A stretch of 64,000 nt of DNA from Chryseobacterium paridis (GCF_016595215.1 NZ_JAENHK010000010.1:957136-1021135); one strand, 5' to 3'. Numbered from the stretch's first letter, positions 34,424 through 43,314 are shown. Notes: generated by a model not told the origin, from the sequence alone. Program-made: numbers and translations.

Positions 34424-35551
34424 TTAGTGAGCGTGTTCTTCATGTCCATGCTCATGTTCATGTTCCGCAACAGCGATACCAATAAACAATGCTGATAACA
34501 CAGTAAAGATATAAGCTTGTAACGCAGCTACTAATAGTTCCAATACAGAAACAAATAATGCTAATGGTACAGATGCAAATCCTAAGAATGGAGATTTGAA
34601 GATAAATATCAAAGATATAATCGCTAAGATCATAATGTGTCCAGCTGTAATATTAGCAAAAAGACGCATCATTAAAGCGAAAGGCTTTGTAAAGATTCCA
34701 ATGATCTCAATTGGAACCATAATTGGATACAACAATAGAGGCACTGGTGGCATAAATATGTGTTTCCAATAATCTTTATTAGCACTGAATAAAGTAATCA
34801 ACAAAGTAATAATTGCCAAAACAGCAGTAATTGCTATATTTCCTGTAAGGTTTGATCCACCAGGGAAGAAAGGAATTAATCCAAAAAGGTTATTAAACCA
34901 GATAAAGAAAAATGCTGTCAATAAATAAGGCATATATCTTTTATATTTTACCGATCCAATATTTGGTATAGCTACTTCGTCTCTGATAAATACAATTACG
35001 GGCTCCATTAATTTCCCAAGACCTTTTGGCAATTGAGATTTTTTATAGTTTCTAGCCATACTAATAAATACAATCAGCATAAAAATCACTGACAAGAACA
35101 TTGATGCAGCATTCTTAGTAATAGATAGATCAAAATAAACATCACTTGATTTTTGTTTCCCTCCTATTAATGCAAATAAAGTTGCTTTTTGAATTCCTTT
35201 AGTAGAAACTACTTGTCCTTCTTCTAAAGTATAACCATCATGTTCGTGACCGTGAGCGATATTGCTAGAAAGGAAAGTATGCCATCCTTCATTATCTTTA
35301 ATAATTACTGGCAATGGAACTGAAACATGATGCTCTTCCCCATTATCATCTTTGGTAGTCCATAAATGCCATTCGTTAGAATCACCAATGTGTTCCATGA
35401 TCATTTTGGTAGCATTAAAGCCCTTCTCCGCTTCTGTATGCTCTACTTTTTCAGCTGCCTTTTCACCTTCAGACTCGTGCTGTGCATTAGCTAAACCACT
35501 AATAAACACAAATAAAAATGCGAAAAATAATGAAGAAATTTTCTTGTTCAT
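34424..35551 (-). CDS. atpB: ATP synthase F0, a subunit with long N-terminal extension
   Basis: A 375-residue protein, longer than the usual 230-270. The C-terminal 230 residues carry the a-subunit helices (NLFGLIPFFPGGSNLTGN, PFALMMRLFANITAGHIMIL with the conserved Arg). The first 150 residues form a signal-like segment (FFAFLFVFISGLANA) and a His/Glu-rich soluble domain, a form also found in other Bacteroidota. The C-terminus is His-rich (EHEHEHGHEEHAH). A TANNTTTG promoter 21 bases upstream heads the operon. Confidence 0.95.
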   Translation of the reverse strand: MNKKISSLFFAFLFVFISGLANAQHESEGEKAAEKVEHTEAEKGFNATKMIMEHIGDSNEWHLWTTKDDNGEEHHVSVPLPVIIKDNEGWHTFLSSNIAHGHEHDGYTLEEGQVVSTKGIQKATLFALIGGKQKSSDVYFDLSITKNAASMFLSVIFMLIVFISMARNYKKSQLPKGLGKLMEPVIVFIRDEVAIPNIGSVKYKRYMPYLLTAFFFIWFNNLFGLIPFFPGGSNLTGNIAITAVLAIITLLITLFSANKDYWKHIFMPPVPLLLYPIMVPIEIIGIFTKPFALMMRLFANITAGHIMILAIISLIFIFKSPFLGFASVPLALFVSVLELLVAALQAYIFTVLSALFIGIAVAEHEHEHGHEEHAH

Positions 35552-35571
35552 ATCTCTTTTTTAATCGTGTG

Positions 35572-35579
35572 CAAATATA
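35572..35579 (-). promoter_or_regulatory. TANNTTTG promoter of the atpBEFHAG operon
   Basis: The minus strand reads TATATTTG, 21 bases before the atpB ATG at 35551. Confidence 0.65.
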
Positions 35580-35633
35580 TCGATTTTATTAAACTTTACC
35601 AATATTAAAAATTGATTTTTATCATCAAAAAAG

Positions 35634-35903
35634 TCAAGATTTGTTAATCAGTTTTATTATAGATAAATATATAAGGAATGAAGCAATGATAAAGCAGATC
35701 ACAATAAACAAAAAATCAGCTTTTGTTTTATCAATTATCAGTAAAGAAATAATAAGCCAAACAATATCTTTGGAAAGGTTTACCACAAGAAACTTCATTC
35801 CTGCATCAGGCTTACCATACAAATATCTTTTAAATAGTATATAAACAACACAATTAAGGACTACTATTAAAATTACAATAATGAAACTATTCCAAATATT
35901 CAT
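35634..35903 (-). CDS. Small hypothetical membrane protein upstream of atpB
   Basis: An 89-residue protein with three hydrophobic segments and a YLYGKPDAG loop. It sits where AtpI/AtpZ-like helpers often lie ahead of atpB in Bacteroidota, but I see no AtpI motif. Its promoter ends five bases before the ATG, so its mRNA should be leaderless. It may help F0 assembly; this rests on position only. Confidence 0.65.
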   Translation of the reverse strand: MNIWNSFIIVILIVVLNCVVYILFKRYLYGKPDAGMKFLVVNLSKDIVWLIISLLIIDKTKADFLFIVICFIIASFLIYLSIIKLINKS

Positions 35904-35907
35904 TTTG

Positions 35908-35915
35908 CAAAAATA
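35908..35915 (-). promoter_or_regulatory. TANNTTTG promoter giving a leaderless mRNA
   Basis: The minus strand reads TATTTTTG; its last base is five before the ATG at 35903. Confidence 0.6.
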
Positions 35916-35981
35916 GAATTATAATTTATTAAGCAAAACAAATCTCCATGTTGTATATAATATATATTATTAAAAATTCCT

Positions 35982-35989
35982 TATTTTTG
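35982..35989 (+). promoter_or_regulatory. TANNTTTG promoter of ffh
   Basis: TATTTTTG, 23 bases before the ffh ATG. With 35908-35915 it forms a divergent promoter pair. Confidence 0.65.
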
Positions 35990-36011
35990 CAAACTATAAT
36001 TTATAACACAT

Positions 36012-37373
36012 ATGTTTAATAGTTTACAGGATAAATTAGACAAAGCGCTTCATAATATTTCCGGACGTGGAAAAATTACGGAAATCAATGTTGCGGAAAC
36101 AGTAAAAGAAATTCGTAGAGCATTGGTAGATGCCGATGTTAATTATAAAGTAGCAAAAGATCTTACAAAAAGAGTACAGGATAAAGCTTTAGGGCAAAAC
36201 GTTCTTACATCTCTTACACCAGGACAATTGATGACTAAAATTGTTCATGATGAATTAGTAGATCTAATGGGAGGATCCCAGGAAGGAATTAATCTTTCAG
36301 GAAAACCGACAGTCATTCTAATTGCAGGTCTTCAGGGTTCTGGTAAAACTACATTTTCCGGAAAACTTGCGAATTTTTTACATACTAAGAAAAATAAAAA
36401 GCCTCTATTGGTTGCCTGCGACGTTTATCGTCCTGCAGCAATTGATCAGCTTAAAGTTTTAGGAGGTCAGATTGGAGTTCCTGTTTACACAGAAGAAGGA
36501 GCAACCAACCCATCTACGATTGCTGAAAATGCAATTAAATTTGCAAAAGAAAATAACCATGATGTAGTCATCGTGGATACAGCAGGGCGTTTAGCTATTG
36601 ATGAGCAAATGATGAACGAGATCAAATCAGTTCATTACTTCATCAAACCTCAAGAAACTCTTTTTGTTGTAGACTCTATGACAGGTCAGGATGCTGTAAA
36701 TACAGCAAAAGCATTTAATGATGCTTTGAATTTTGACGGTGTTGTTCTTACCAAATTAGATGGTGATACAAGAGGGGGTGCTGCTTTAACGATCCGTTCT
36801 GTAGTTGAAAAACCAATCAAGTTTATTTCTACGGGTGAGAAAATGGAAGCTTTAGATCTTTTCTATCCAGAAAGGATGGCTGACAGAATCTTAGGAATGG
36901 GAGACGTTGTTTCCCTAGTAGAAAGAGCTCAGGAGCAATTTGATGAAGAAGAAGCTAAAAAACTTCATAAAAAAATTGCTAAAAATGAGTTTGGTTTTGA
37001 TGATTTCTTAAAACAAATCAATCAGATCAAGAAAATGGGTAACATGAAGGATCTAATGGGAATGATTCCGGGAGTTGGAAAAGCAATCAAAGATGTGGAA
37101 ATCAGTGATGATGCATTTAAACATATTGAAGCTATTATTCATTCTATGACACCAGAGGAAAGAAGAAGACCATCTATCATTAATACTCAGAGAAAGCAAA
37201 GAATAGCAAGAGGTGCAGGAAGAAAGATCGAAGATGTAAATCAATTGATGAAACAATTCGATCAAATGGGTAAAATGATGAAGATGATGCAGGGGCCTCA
37301 AGGAAAACAAATGATGCAGATGATGAGCAAAATGCCGAATATGCCTGGAATGGGTGGAATGTTTGGAAAATAA
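36012..37373 (+). CDS. ffh: Signal recognition particle protein Ffh
   Basis: A 453-residue SRP54-type GTPase. The N domain is followed by G motifs: GLQGSGKTTF near 106-115, DTAGRLAID and TKLDGDTRGG. The C-terminal M domain starts near MIPGVGKAI and ends in a Met-rich tail (MMKMMQGPQGKQMMQMM). It binds signal peptides with the SRP RNA. The SRP RNA gene was not seen in the window. It diverges from the 35634-35903 gene. Confidence 0.98.
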   Translation: MFNSLQDKLDKALHNISGRGKITEINVAETVKEIRRALVDADVNYKVAKDLTKRVQDKALGQNVLTSLTPGQLMTKIVHDELVDLMGGSQEGINLSGKPTVILIAGLQGSGKTTFSGKLANFLHTKKNKKPLLVACDVYRPAAIDQLKVLGGQIGVPVYTEEGATNPSTIAENAIKFAKENNHDVVIVDTAGRLAIDEQMMNEIKSVHYFIKPQETLFVVDSMTGQDAVNTAKAFNDALNFDGVVLTKLDGDTRGGAALTIRSVVEKPIKFISTGEKMEALDLFYPERMADRILGMGDVVSLVERAQEQFDEEEAKKLHKKIAKNEFGFDDFLKQINQIKKMGNMKDLMGMIPGVGKAIKDVEISDDAFKHIEAIIHSMTPEERRRPSIINTQRKQRIARGAGRKIEDVNQLMKQFDQMGKMMKMMQGPQGKQMMQMMSKMPNMPGMGGMFGK

Positions 37374-37393
37374 ACCATCAATTATAATAAATA

Positions 37394-37424
37394 AAAAACT
37401 CTCAGAAATTCTGAGAGTTTTTTT
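37394..37424. terminator. Bidirectional terminator between ffh and a beta-barrel gene
   Basis: Stem AACTCTCAG/CTGAGAGTT with A and T runs on both sides, between the convergent stops of ffh (37373) and the gene at 37435. Confidence 0.85.
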
Positions 37425-37434
37425 GTTTATGTTT

Positions 37435-38091
37435 TTATTTGAATTTATATCCCAATCCAAGCTGGAAGAAATTCATTTTCATTTTTTCATCCTGTACAGG
37501 ATTCTTAAGCATATTTGTTAGTCCAAAACTATAACGCGCATCTACAAATAATCCTTTGTATACATTATAATCAGCACCAAAGAAAAGTCCAAAATCTGTA
37601 GATTTGAAATTATCATTGAAAGCTCTTTCAAGATACTCCTCTCCCTCTTTAATCCCCTGTGGATTAGCCATAGCTCCACTTACTTTGATTTTTGCTGTCG
37701 TATTGGTTTTAAAGCTCACATACGGACCAGCGTAAATTCCTAGTTCAGGAGTTGCATAATATCTTGCTGATACAGGAATTACAATTCTATTAAAATTCAA
37801 ATTTTCAGTTACTGTAACACCGCCAGGAAGAGACACTTTTGCCTTCCCTCCTAAATTTGCATATTCCACTTCTCCCTGAACAGCAAACTTATTGTTGAAT
37901 TTATGTTCAACTAAAGCTCCTACATAAAACCCTGATTTTGATTTCAGGCTTCCTTCGATTCCCTCAAATTCAATGTTGTTTTCATTAGAATTTAATTTAG
38001 ACAAAGCATATCCTGCTTTCACTCCAAACTTTGTCTGTGCGTTCATGCTTGCAAAAAATGCCAATGCAGACACTAATAAGATCTTTTTCAT
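37435..38091 (-). CDS. Outer-membrane beta-barrel protein
   Basis: A 218-residue protein with signal peptide MKKILLVSALAFFASMNAQ, then FGVKAGYALSKLN, the start typical of PorT-like/OmpW-like barrels, repeated amphipathic strands and a terminal aromatic-hydrophobic strand (FFQLGLGYKFK). It is one of three barrel genes in a row, each with its own hairpin. Function unknown. Confidence 0.85.
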   Translation of the reverse strand: MKKILLVSALAFFASMNAQTKFGVKAGYALSKLNSNENNIEFEGIEGSLKSKSGFYVGALVEHKFNNKFAVQGEVEYANLGGKAKVSLPGGVTVTENLNFNRIVIPVSARYYATPELGIYAGPYVSFKTNTTAKIKVSGAMANPQGIKEGEEYLERAFNDNFKSTDFGLFFGADYNVYKGLFVDARYSFGLTNMLKNPVQDEKMKMNFFQLGLGYKFK

Positions 38092-38120
38092 AGTTATTAT
38101 ATTTAAAATAAATTGTTAAA

Positions 38121-38153
38121 AAAAAGCCCTAAAAATAAATTCTTAGGGCCTTT
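38121..38153 (-). terminator. Terminator after the 220-aa beta-barrel gene
   Basis: Stem AAGCCCTAA/TTAGGGC with flanking A runs and T run, 22 bases past the stop at 38175. Confidence 0.75.
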
Positions 38154-38174
38154 GTTTTATAAATGTTTTGTTAA

Positions 38175-38837
38175 TTACTTAGCAAAAACATATTTAACTC
38201 CGAAAGTTACAGAAGATAAGTTCAATCCGAATTTATAATCATTTACTCTCTTAGCTCCATCAACATTCAATTTGTTAGTATTGTAACCAAACTCACCGAT
38301 AGTAGCTTCAATAGACCAGTTTTTGTTTAGGAAATAATCTAAACCTGGCTTAATGTTAACACCGATAGAAGTATAGTTAGATTTGTCAGAAGTAGAAGTA
38401 CTTGTTACAGTTGAACCTGTAGTAGTCGTTGCTTCTTTTTCTGTTTTGTACTGACCAAATTCCATTGGAACTTCTAATTGACCGAAGATATACAATTTAT
38501 CAGCAATAGTCCAATATTTTCTTACAAAAGGAGCTACTACAAATGCAGATGTAGTATTTTTGTTTTCGTTAACAAAGTTTGTAGCACCAATAGTACCTGT
38601 TGTAGTTGTAGTAGTTTTGTCATTTTTGTAACCTACTCCTAAACCTACAGCTAAGTTAGTCCCAACAAAATAACCTACAGTTGGAAGAACTTTGAAGCTC
38701 TCTACTTTAGTATCGTTATTGTTGTTTTCATTTTGAGAGTAACCAACTTGTCCTGATAAATATGCAGTTCCTTTTGCAATCTGAGCATTAGATAAACCGA
38801 AAAGTGCAATAGCACTCGCTAATAATAATTTTTTCAT
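38175..38837 (-). CDS. Outer-membrane beta-barrel protein
   Basis: A 220-residue protein with signal peptide MKKLLLASAIALFGLSNAQ. The first strand is TAYLSGQVGYSQNENNN, with Asn/Thr-rich extracellular-type loops (DKTTTTTTGTIG, TTTGSTVTSTSTSD), ending FGVKYVFAK. The Thr-rich loops are likely surface exposed. A TANNTTTG promoter lies 29 bases upstream. Confidence 0.85.
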   Translation of the reverse strand: MKKLLLASAIALFGLSNAQIAKGTAYLSGQVGYSQNENNNNDTKVESFKVLPTVGYFVGTNLAVGLGVGYKNDKTTTTTTGTIGATNFVNENKNTTSAFVVAPFVRKYWTIADKLYIFGQLEVPMEFGQYKTEKEATTTTGSTVTSTSTSDKSNYTSIGVNIKPGLDYFLNKNWSIEATIGEFGYNTNKLNVDGAKRVNDYKFGLNLSSVTFGVKYVFAK

Positions 38838-38865
38838 TTTAAAAAATTTTAATACTTTCTTAGAG

Positions 38866-38873
38866 CAAATTTA
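38866..38873 (-). promoter_or_regulatory. TANNTTTG promoter of the 220-aa beta-barrel gene
   Basis: The minus strand reads TAAATTTG, 29 bases before the ATG at 38837. Confidence 0.6.
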
Positions 38874-38993
38874 CAGTGGGTCTATCGAATATTAAAATTT
38901 GTTAATGTGATTAATATCATCCTTTTCTACTCGTTTTTTTCAAGAATAAAATGCAGTGATTATATCAAATTATTTTTTTCACAAACTTTTGAA

Positions 38994-39022
38994 TAAAAAA
39001 ACTCCAATTATGCAATTGGAGT
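38994..39022 (-). terminator. Terminator after the 165-aa beta-barrel gene
   Basis: Stem AACTCCAATT/AATTGGAGTT with a 4-base loop and T run, 28 bases past the stop at 39050. Confidence 0.8.
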
Positions 39023-39049
39023 TCAAAAACCTTTGTATTTGTAATAATT

Positions 39050-39547
39050 TTATTTAAGAAAGAAATTGTAACCAATATTTACAGCTCCAATTGTCCAGCT
39101 TGATCTGTACCAGCCATAATCACGTCTGTTACTAATACTTTGGTATCCTATATACAACTCTCCTTTAGACATCTGATAACCGAATTTTGGTTGTGCATAG
39201 AAACCTCCATCAAGTCCATCTTTTACAGAAATCGCATATCCCAGATCTAATCCTACAAATATAGGAGCGCCTGAAAACTTGTACTTTCCTGAAACAGCTA
39301 CCGGAATAAACCCGAAATCATCAAAGTTATCTTTTCCAAAGAAATGCGAGTATCCAGAAGCAACCCCTAAGTCTAGCCCTTTTGTAATATTCCACATATA
39401 AGATGCATCTACACCTAAAGTAAATGATGACACATCACTAGCATCAGCAACAGGAATCCCAATATGTCCTCCTAGTTTAAAACCCTCTTGTGCATGAACT
39501 GCACTACCTAAAAACGCAAAAGCGCCCAATAATAATAGTTTTTTCAT
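39050..39547 (-). CDS. Outer-membrane beta-barrel protein
   Basis: A 165-residue protein with signal peptide MKKLLLLGAFAFLGSAVHAQ. The strand pattern (FTLGVDASYMWNI, LDLGVASGYSHFFG) ends with NIGYNFFLK, a terminal Phe-rich strand. A TANNTTTG promoter and two tandem 10-bp direct repeats lie upstream, so expression is probably regulated. Confidence 0.82.
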   Translation of the reverse strand: MKKLLLLGAFAFLGSAVHAQEGFKLGGHIGIPVADASDVSSFTLGVDASYMWNITKGLDLGVASGYSHFFGKDNFDDFGFIPVAVSGKYKFSGAPIFVGLDLGYAISVKDGLDGGFYAQPKFGYQMSKGELYIGYQSISNRRDYGWYRSSWTIGAVNIGYNFFLK

Positions 39548-39576
39548 TTTCGAATAGTTTGTTTTAGTTGATACTG

Positions 39577-39584
39577 CAAAATTA
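39577..39584 (-). promoter_or_regulatory. TANNTTTG promoter of the 165-aa beta-barrel gene
   Basis: The minus strand reads TAATTTTG, 30 bases before the ATG at 39547. Confidence 0.6.
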
Positions 39585-39603
39585 ACATTTATTTCTTATT
39601 CTA

Positions 39604-39623
39604 AAACCCGGATAAACCCGGAT
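39604..39623. promoter_or_regulatory. Two adjacent 10-bp direct repeats, candidate activator site
   Basis: AAACCCGGAT occurs twice with no gap, about 20-40 bases upstream of the TANNTTTG element at 39577-39584. A 10-bp period would place two protein subunits on the same face of the helix. Confidence 0.5.
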
Positions 39624-39627
39624 AAAA

Positions 39628-39653
39628 AAAACCACTTAATAAATAAGTGGTTT
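39628..39653 (-). terminator. Terminator after phoH
   Basis: Stem AAACCACTTA/TAAGTGGTTT with T run on the minus strand, 37 bases past the stop at 39690. Confidence 0.75.
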
Positions 39654-39689
39654 ATATTAATAATATTGAATAATCAATATAGATCGATA

Positions 39690-40649
39690 TTAATCATTTC
39701 TCAATCTCTTCTCTTCTTCGTTATAAGCAAGAATAATTTTTTTCACAACCGGATGCCTTACAACATCCTCTTCAGTAAGGTGAACAAAGCCTATTTCATT
39801 GACACCATGCAAAATCCTCATTGCTTCTTTTAATCCTGATTGCTGATTTCTTGGTAAATCAATCTGCGTAGGATCTCCTGTAATGATAAACTTAGCATTC
39901 ATCCCCATTCTAGTTAGAAACATTTTCATTTGTGCATGAGTAGTGTTCTGGGCTTCATCCAGGATAACAAAAGCATCATCTAAAGTTCTCCCCCTCATAA
40001 AGGCTAAAGGAGCAACCTCGATTACTTTTTTCTCCATAAAACCTTCTAATTTCTCATGAGGAATCATATCTCTGAGAGCATCATATAAAGGCTGTAAATA
40101 AGGATCCAGCTTTTCTTTAAGATCACCTGGTAAAAATCCTAAACTCTCCCCTGCTTCTACTGCAGGTCTTGTAAGAACAATTCTTTTAACTTCTTTATCT
40201 CTTAAAGCTCTTGCTGCTAAAGCCACACTCGTGTAGGTTTTACCGGTTCCAGCAGGTCCTATAGCAAAAACCATATCTTTTTTCTCTGTTTCTTTGACTA
40301 GCTTTTTAAGATTGGTTGTTTTAGCTTTTATAATTTTACCATTGACTCCTTTTACAATAATATCCTGATCAAAAATCAACTGTTTTTCAGTCTCATCTTT
40401 AATATTCAGAATATTTTCTACATCCTTAAGTTCAATAGAATTATTTTTCGAAATAAAATTTACAATATCGTCAAGTTTTTGTTTAAGTATATCTAAAGCT
40501 TCCTGATTTCCCTTTGCAAAAACAGAATGATCTCTCCCGGTAATTTTAAGTGTTGGGAAGCTTGATTTTAATAAATTGAAATATTGGTTATTAACTCCAT
40601 AGAAGATTTTCACATCGATATCTTCCAAATCATATGTTAATTCAAACAT
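39690..40649 (-). CDS. PhoH family ATPase
   Basis: A 319-residue protein with an N-terminal KH/PhoH-N-like part (residues 1-100), Walker A GPAGTGKT at 131-138, Walker B VILDEAQN near 230 and an MRGRTLDDAF segment. PhoH-like proteins are ATPases of the helicase-like fold with proposed roles in RNA metabolism. It is transcribed alone, away from the long intergenic region that follows. Confidence 0.93.
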   Translation of the reverse strand: MFELTYDLEDIDVKIFYGVNNQYFNLLKSSFPTLKITGRDHSVFAKGNQEALDILKQKLDDIVNFISKNNSIELKDVENILNIKDETEKQLIFDQDIIVKGVNGKIIKAKTTNLKKLVKETEKKDMVFAIGPAGTGKTYTSVALAARALRDKEVKRIVLTRPAVEAGESLGFLPGDLKEKLDPYLQPLYDALRDMIPHEKLEGFMEKKVIEVAPLAFMRGRTLDDAFVILDEAQNTTHAQMKMFLTRMGMNAKFIITGDPTQIDLPRNQQSGLKEAMRILHGVNEIGFVHLTEEDVVRHPVVKKIILAYNEEEKRLRND

Positions 40650-41031
40650 GTAAGCATTTTTATATTAGAATCTAAATTTAAAGTTTTTTTCCAAACTTGT
40701 ATTCATTTTGTTATCCACAATTTTCATTTAAATACCTTTAATTCACAATCACCTATCACTTAGCCACATAAAATACAATTTTTATTAAAGTTTACCTATT
40801 ATAAAAATAAATCTCATCCTTCATTGTACTTTTTTGAAGATCTTAATAATGGTTTTTGCATTACTATAAATATATTTCTAAATAGTGAGAAATATGATAA
40901 TTTAACCAATAAATAAAGGATCAAATCACTTTTCAGTTCTTTTTTTTATTATTTTTTATGAGTTATAAACATTCAATTTTCCTTTATTTTAAATAAATTT
41001 GCATCACTAGTATCATTCCACAACTACAAAA
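40650..41031. other. Long AT-rich divergent spacer
   Basis: 382 bases between phoH (minus) and the SAM hydrolase gene (plus). It has one exact DnaA-box word (TTATCCACA, 40711-40719), a one-mismatch copy (TTAGCCACA, 40760-40768) and the TANNTTTG promoter at 40994-41001. No convincing small gene or hairpin was found. Confidence 0.5.
40994..41001 (+). promoter_or_regulatory. TANNTTTG promoter of the SAM hydrolase gene
   Basis: TAAATTTG, 31 bases before the ATG at 41032. Confidence 0.6.
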
Positions 41032-41859
41032 ATGTCAATTATTACGCTTACTTCGGATTTCGGAAATTTAGATTACAGGGTCTCAGCTGTGAAGGGCAAG
41101 ATTCTTTCTCTAAATCCTGAGGTTAACATTATTGATATTACTCACGAAATCCAGGCATACAATCTTGTACAGACTTCATACATTGTAAGAAATGCCTATA
41201 AACACTTTCCTAAAGGAACGATTCACATTGTTTCTGTAGACAGTTTTTATCATAAGTCACGAAGAAATATCCTATACAAAGCCGATGGCTCTTACTTTCT
41301 GGCAGCAGATAACGGGCTGCTAAGTCTTATCTTTTTTGATATTAAACCAGAAGCTATTTATGAAATCACTCTAAATAACCGGTTTGATGATGTTATTAAC
41401 TTTACTTCAACAGATATATTTGTTCCGGCAGCCGTACATTTAGCTAATGGTGGCCTACCTGAAGTGATCGGTAGAAAAATAAAAAATGTAAAAGAACTTT
41501 TATTCCCAAAACCCGTTTATAATGAAAATGAAAAAATGATCATCGGGGAAGTAATGTACATTGATAATTTCGGAAATATAATATCAAATATTAGCAAAGA
41601 TTTTTTTGAAACTGCAGGCAAAGGGCATGAAAATTTCACAATCAAATTCAGGAACTTAAGTCTTTCAAAGATATTCTCTAGCCATACAGAAGTTGTTTCT
41701 GACTGGAATAGAGAAACTGAATTTCACGGACAATCCGCAGCTATCTTTAATGATAGTCAATTATTGGAGCTTACGATTTATAAGGGAAGCAAAAAAAATG
41801 GCGCCAGAAGTTTGTTTGGACTGAATGTAGGAGGGAATATTTATATAGAATTTTCGTAA
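41032..41859 (+). CDS. S-adenosylmethionine hydrolase (SAM hydroxide adenosyltransferase, DUF62)
   Basis: A 275-residue protein. The opening IITLTSDFGNLDYRVSAVKG, the NIIDITHEIQAYN segment, the VSVDSFYH stretch and the C-terminal FGNIISNISKDFF are conserved blocks of the DUF62/SAM hydroxide adenosyltransferase family, which cleaves SAM with water to adenosine and methionine. The physiological role of the family is not settled. It lies 63 bases before the E2 gene but has a separate promoter. Confidence 0.9.
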   Translation: MSIITLTSDFGNLDYRVSAVKGKILSLNPEVNIIDITHEIQAYNLVQTSYIVRNAYKHFPKGTIHIVSVDSFYHKSRRNILYKADGSYFLAADNGLLSLIFFDIKPEAIYEITLNNRFDDVINFTSTDIFVPAAVHLANGGLPEVIGRKIKNVKELLFPKPVYNENEKMIIGEVMYIDNFGNIISNISKDFFETAGKGHENFTIKFRNLSLSKIFSSHTEVVSDWNRETEFHGQSAAIFNDSQLLELTIYKGSKKNGARSLFGLNVGGNIYIEFS

Positions 41860-41894
41860 AATTATATATTCCGTAAAAAAACCGATTTTTTTTA

Positions 41895-41902
41895 TATATT
41901 TG
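41895..41902 (+). promoter_or_regulatory. TANNTTTG promoter of the E2 gene
   Basis: TATATTTG, 21 bases before the ATG at 41923. Confidence 0.6.
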
Positions 41903-41922
41903 TCAAAATCTAAAAAATAAAA

Positions 41923-43233
41923 ATGGCAGAGTACAAATTATTGCTTCCTTCCATGGGAGAAGGTGTTATGGAAGCTACAATTATCACTTGGTTATTCAAT
42001 GAGGGTGATCAGGTGAAGGAGGATGATTCCGTAGTAGAAATTGCAACAGATAAGGTTGATTCAGACGTTCCCACACCAGTTTCGGGAAAAATTGTGAAAA
42101 TCTTAAAGCAAAAGGATGAAGTTGCAAAAGTTGGTGAAGCCATTGCTATTTTAGAAATTGAAGGAGAAGGCGGAAATACAACTACAGAAGAAGTTAAAAC
42201 TGAAGCTCCGGTATCAGCTCCTGATACTGAAACCTTAAAAACGATTGAAGAACCATTAAAAGTGGGGAATTCTGCAGTTGAATTTTCAGGAGATATTTAT
42301 TTATCACCTCTTGTAAAATCTATTGCACAACAAGAAAACATTTCTGAATCTGAACTAAAATCGATTAAAGGAAGTGGTTTAGAAGGAAGAATTACAAAAG
42401 AAGATATTTTAGCATACGTTAGTAACAGAGGAAACCAGCCTCAAGCTGCACCGGTTCAACAAGTTGTTTCAACTCCACAAGTAGTAGCAACGACTCCTGT
42501 TGTTACTCCTATATCAGTTGCAGCAGGTGATGAAATCATTCCAATGGACAGAATGAGAAAGATCATCGCTGAAAACATGGTAAAAGCAAAACATATTGCT
42601 CCCCACGTTACTTCTTTCATTGAAACAGATGTTACCAACGTAGTAAAATGGAGAAATAAACATAAAGACCTGTTCGAAAAACGTGAAGGTGAAAAACTTA
42701 CTTTCATGCCAATTTTTGTAAAAGCAATTGTAAAAGCAATTCAGGATTATCCAATGATTAATGTTTCTGTAAATGGTGATAATATCATTAAAAAGAAAAA
42801 CATCAATATTGGTATGGCAACAGCTCTTCCTGATGGAAATCTTATTGTTCCTGTTATTAAGAATGCAGATCAACTATCTCTTTCTGGATTAGCAAAAGCA
42901 ATCAATGATTTGGCTTTCAGAGCAAGAAATAAGAAATTAAGACCAGAAGATACTCAGGGTGCAACCTATACTATTTCCAATGTAGGAAGTTTTGGAAACT
43001 TAATGGGAACTCCTATTATTCCTCAGCCTCAGGTTGCGATCTTAGCAATTGGAGCTATTGTTAAAAAGCCTGCAGTACTTGAAACGAAAGATGGTGATGT
43101 TATCGCAATCCGTCAGTTAATGTTCATGTCTCACTCTTATGATCATAGAGTGGTAGATGGTTCACTAGGTGGAATGTTCCTTAAACATGTCCATGACTAC
43201 CTTCAGAACTGGGATCTGAATACAGAAATTTAA
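41923..43233 (+). CDS. 2-oxo acid dehydrogenase E2 (probably branched-chain type)
   Basis: A 436-residue protein. The lipoyl domain has Lys44 in EIATDKVDSDVP, followed by a peripheral-subunit-binding domain near 125-165 (YLSPLVKSIAQQENISESEL) and a catalytic domain ending in SYDHRVVDG with the active-site His. The lipoyl site (TDKVDSDV) differs from that of OdhB at 56907. The gene stands alone without E1/E3; a branched-chain 2-oxo acid role is a guess based on similarity. Confidence 0.88.
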   Translation: MAEYKLLLPSMGEGVMEATIITWLFNEGDQVKEDDSVVEIATDKVDSDVPTPVSGKIVKILKQKDEVAKVGEAIAILEIEGEGGNTTTEEVKTEAPVSAPDTETLKTIEEPLKVGNSAVEFSGDIYLSPLVKSIAQQENISESELKSIKGSGLEGRITKEDILAYVSNRGNQPQAAPVQQVVSTPQVVATTPVVTPISVAAGDEIIPMDRMRKIIAENMVKAKHIAPHVTSFIETDVTNVVKWRNKHKDLFEKREGEKLTFMPIFVKAIVKAIQDYPMINVSVNGDNIIKKKNINIGMATALPDGNLIVPVIKNADQLSLSGLAKAINDLAFRARNKKLRPEDTQGATYTISNVGSFGNLMGTPIIPQPQVAILAIGAIVKKPAVLETKDGDVIAIRQLMFMSHSYDHRVVDGSLGGMFLKHVHDYLQNWDLNTEI

Positions 43234-43282
43234 ATAATACATTGGCAATAAGTATTCTATGCTTATTACAAATTATACCATA

Positions 43283-43314
43283 TAAAACCTTCGAAGTTAA
43301 TTCGGAGGTTTTTT
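43283..43314 (+). terminator. Terminator after the E2 gene
   Basis: Imperfect stem AAAACCT.CGAA/TTCG.AGGTTTT followed by a T run, 50 bases past the stop. Confidence 0.7.

Noticed and set aside
37053..37460. 135-codon minus-strand frame opposite the end of ffh
   Set aside because: His-rich product is an antisense reading of the Met-rich M domain; it also crosses the bidirectional terminator.
40711..40719. Calling the phoH spacer a replication origin
   Set aside because: Only one exact DnaA box, no cluster, and the right-hand gene orientation is mixed. Left as a low-interest finding.
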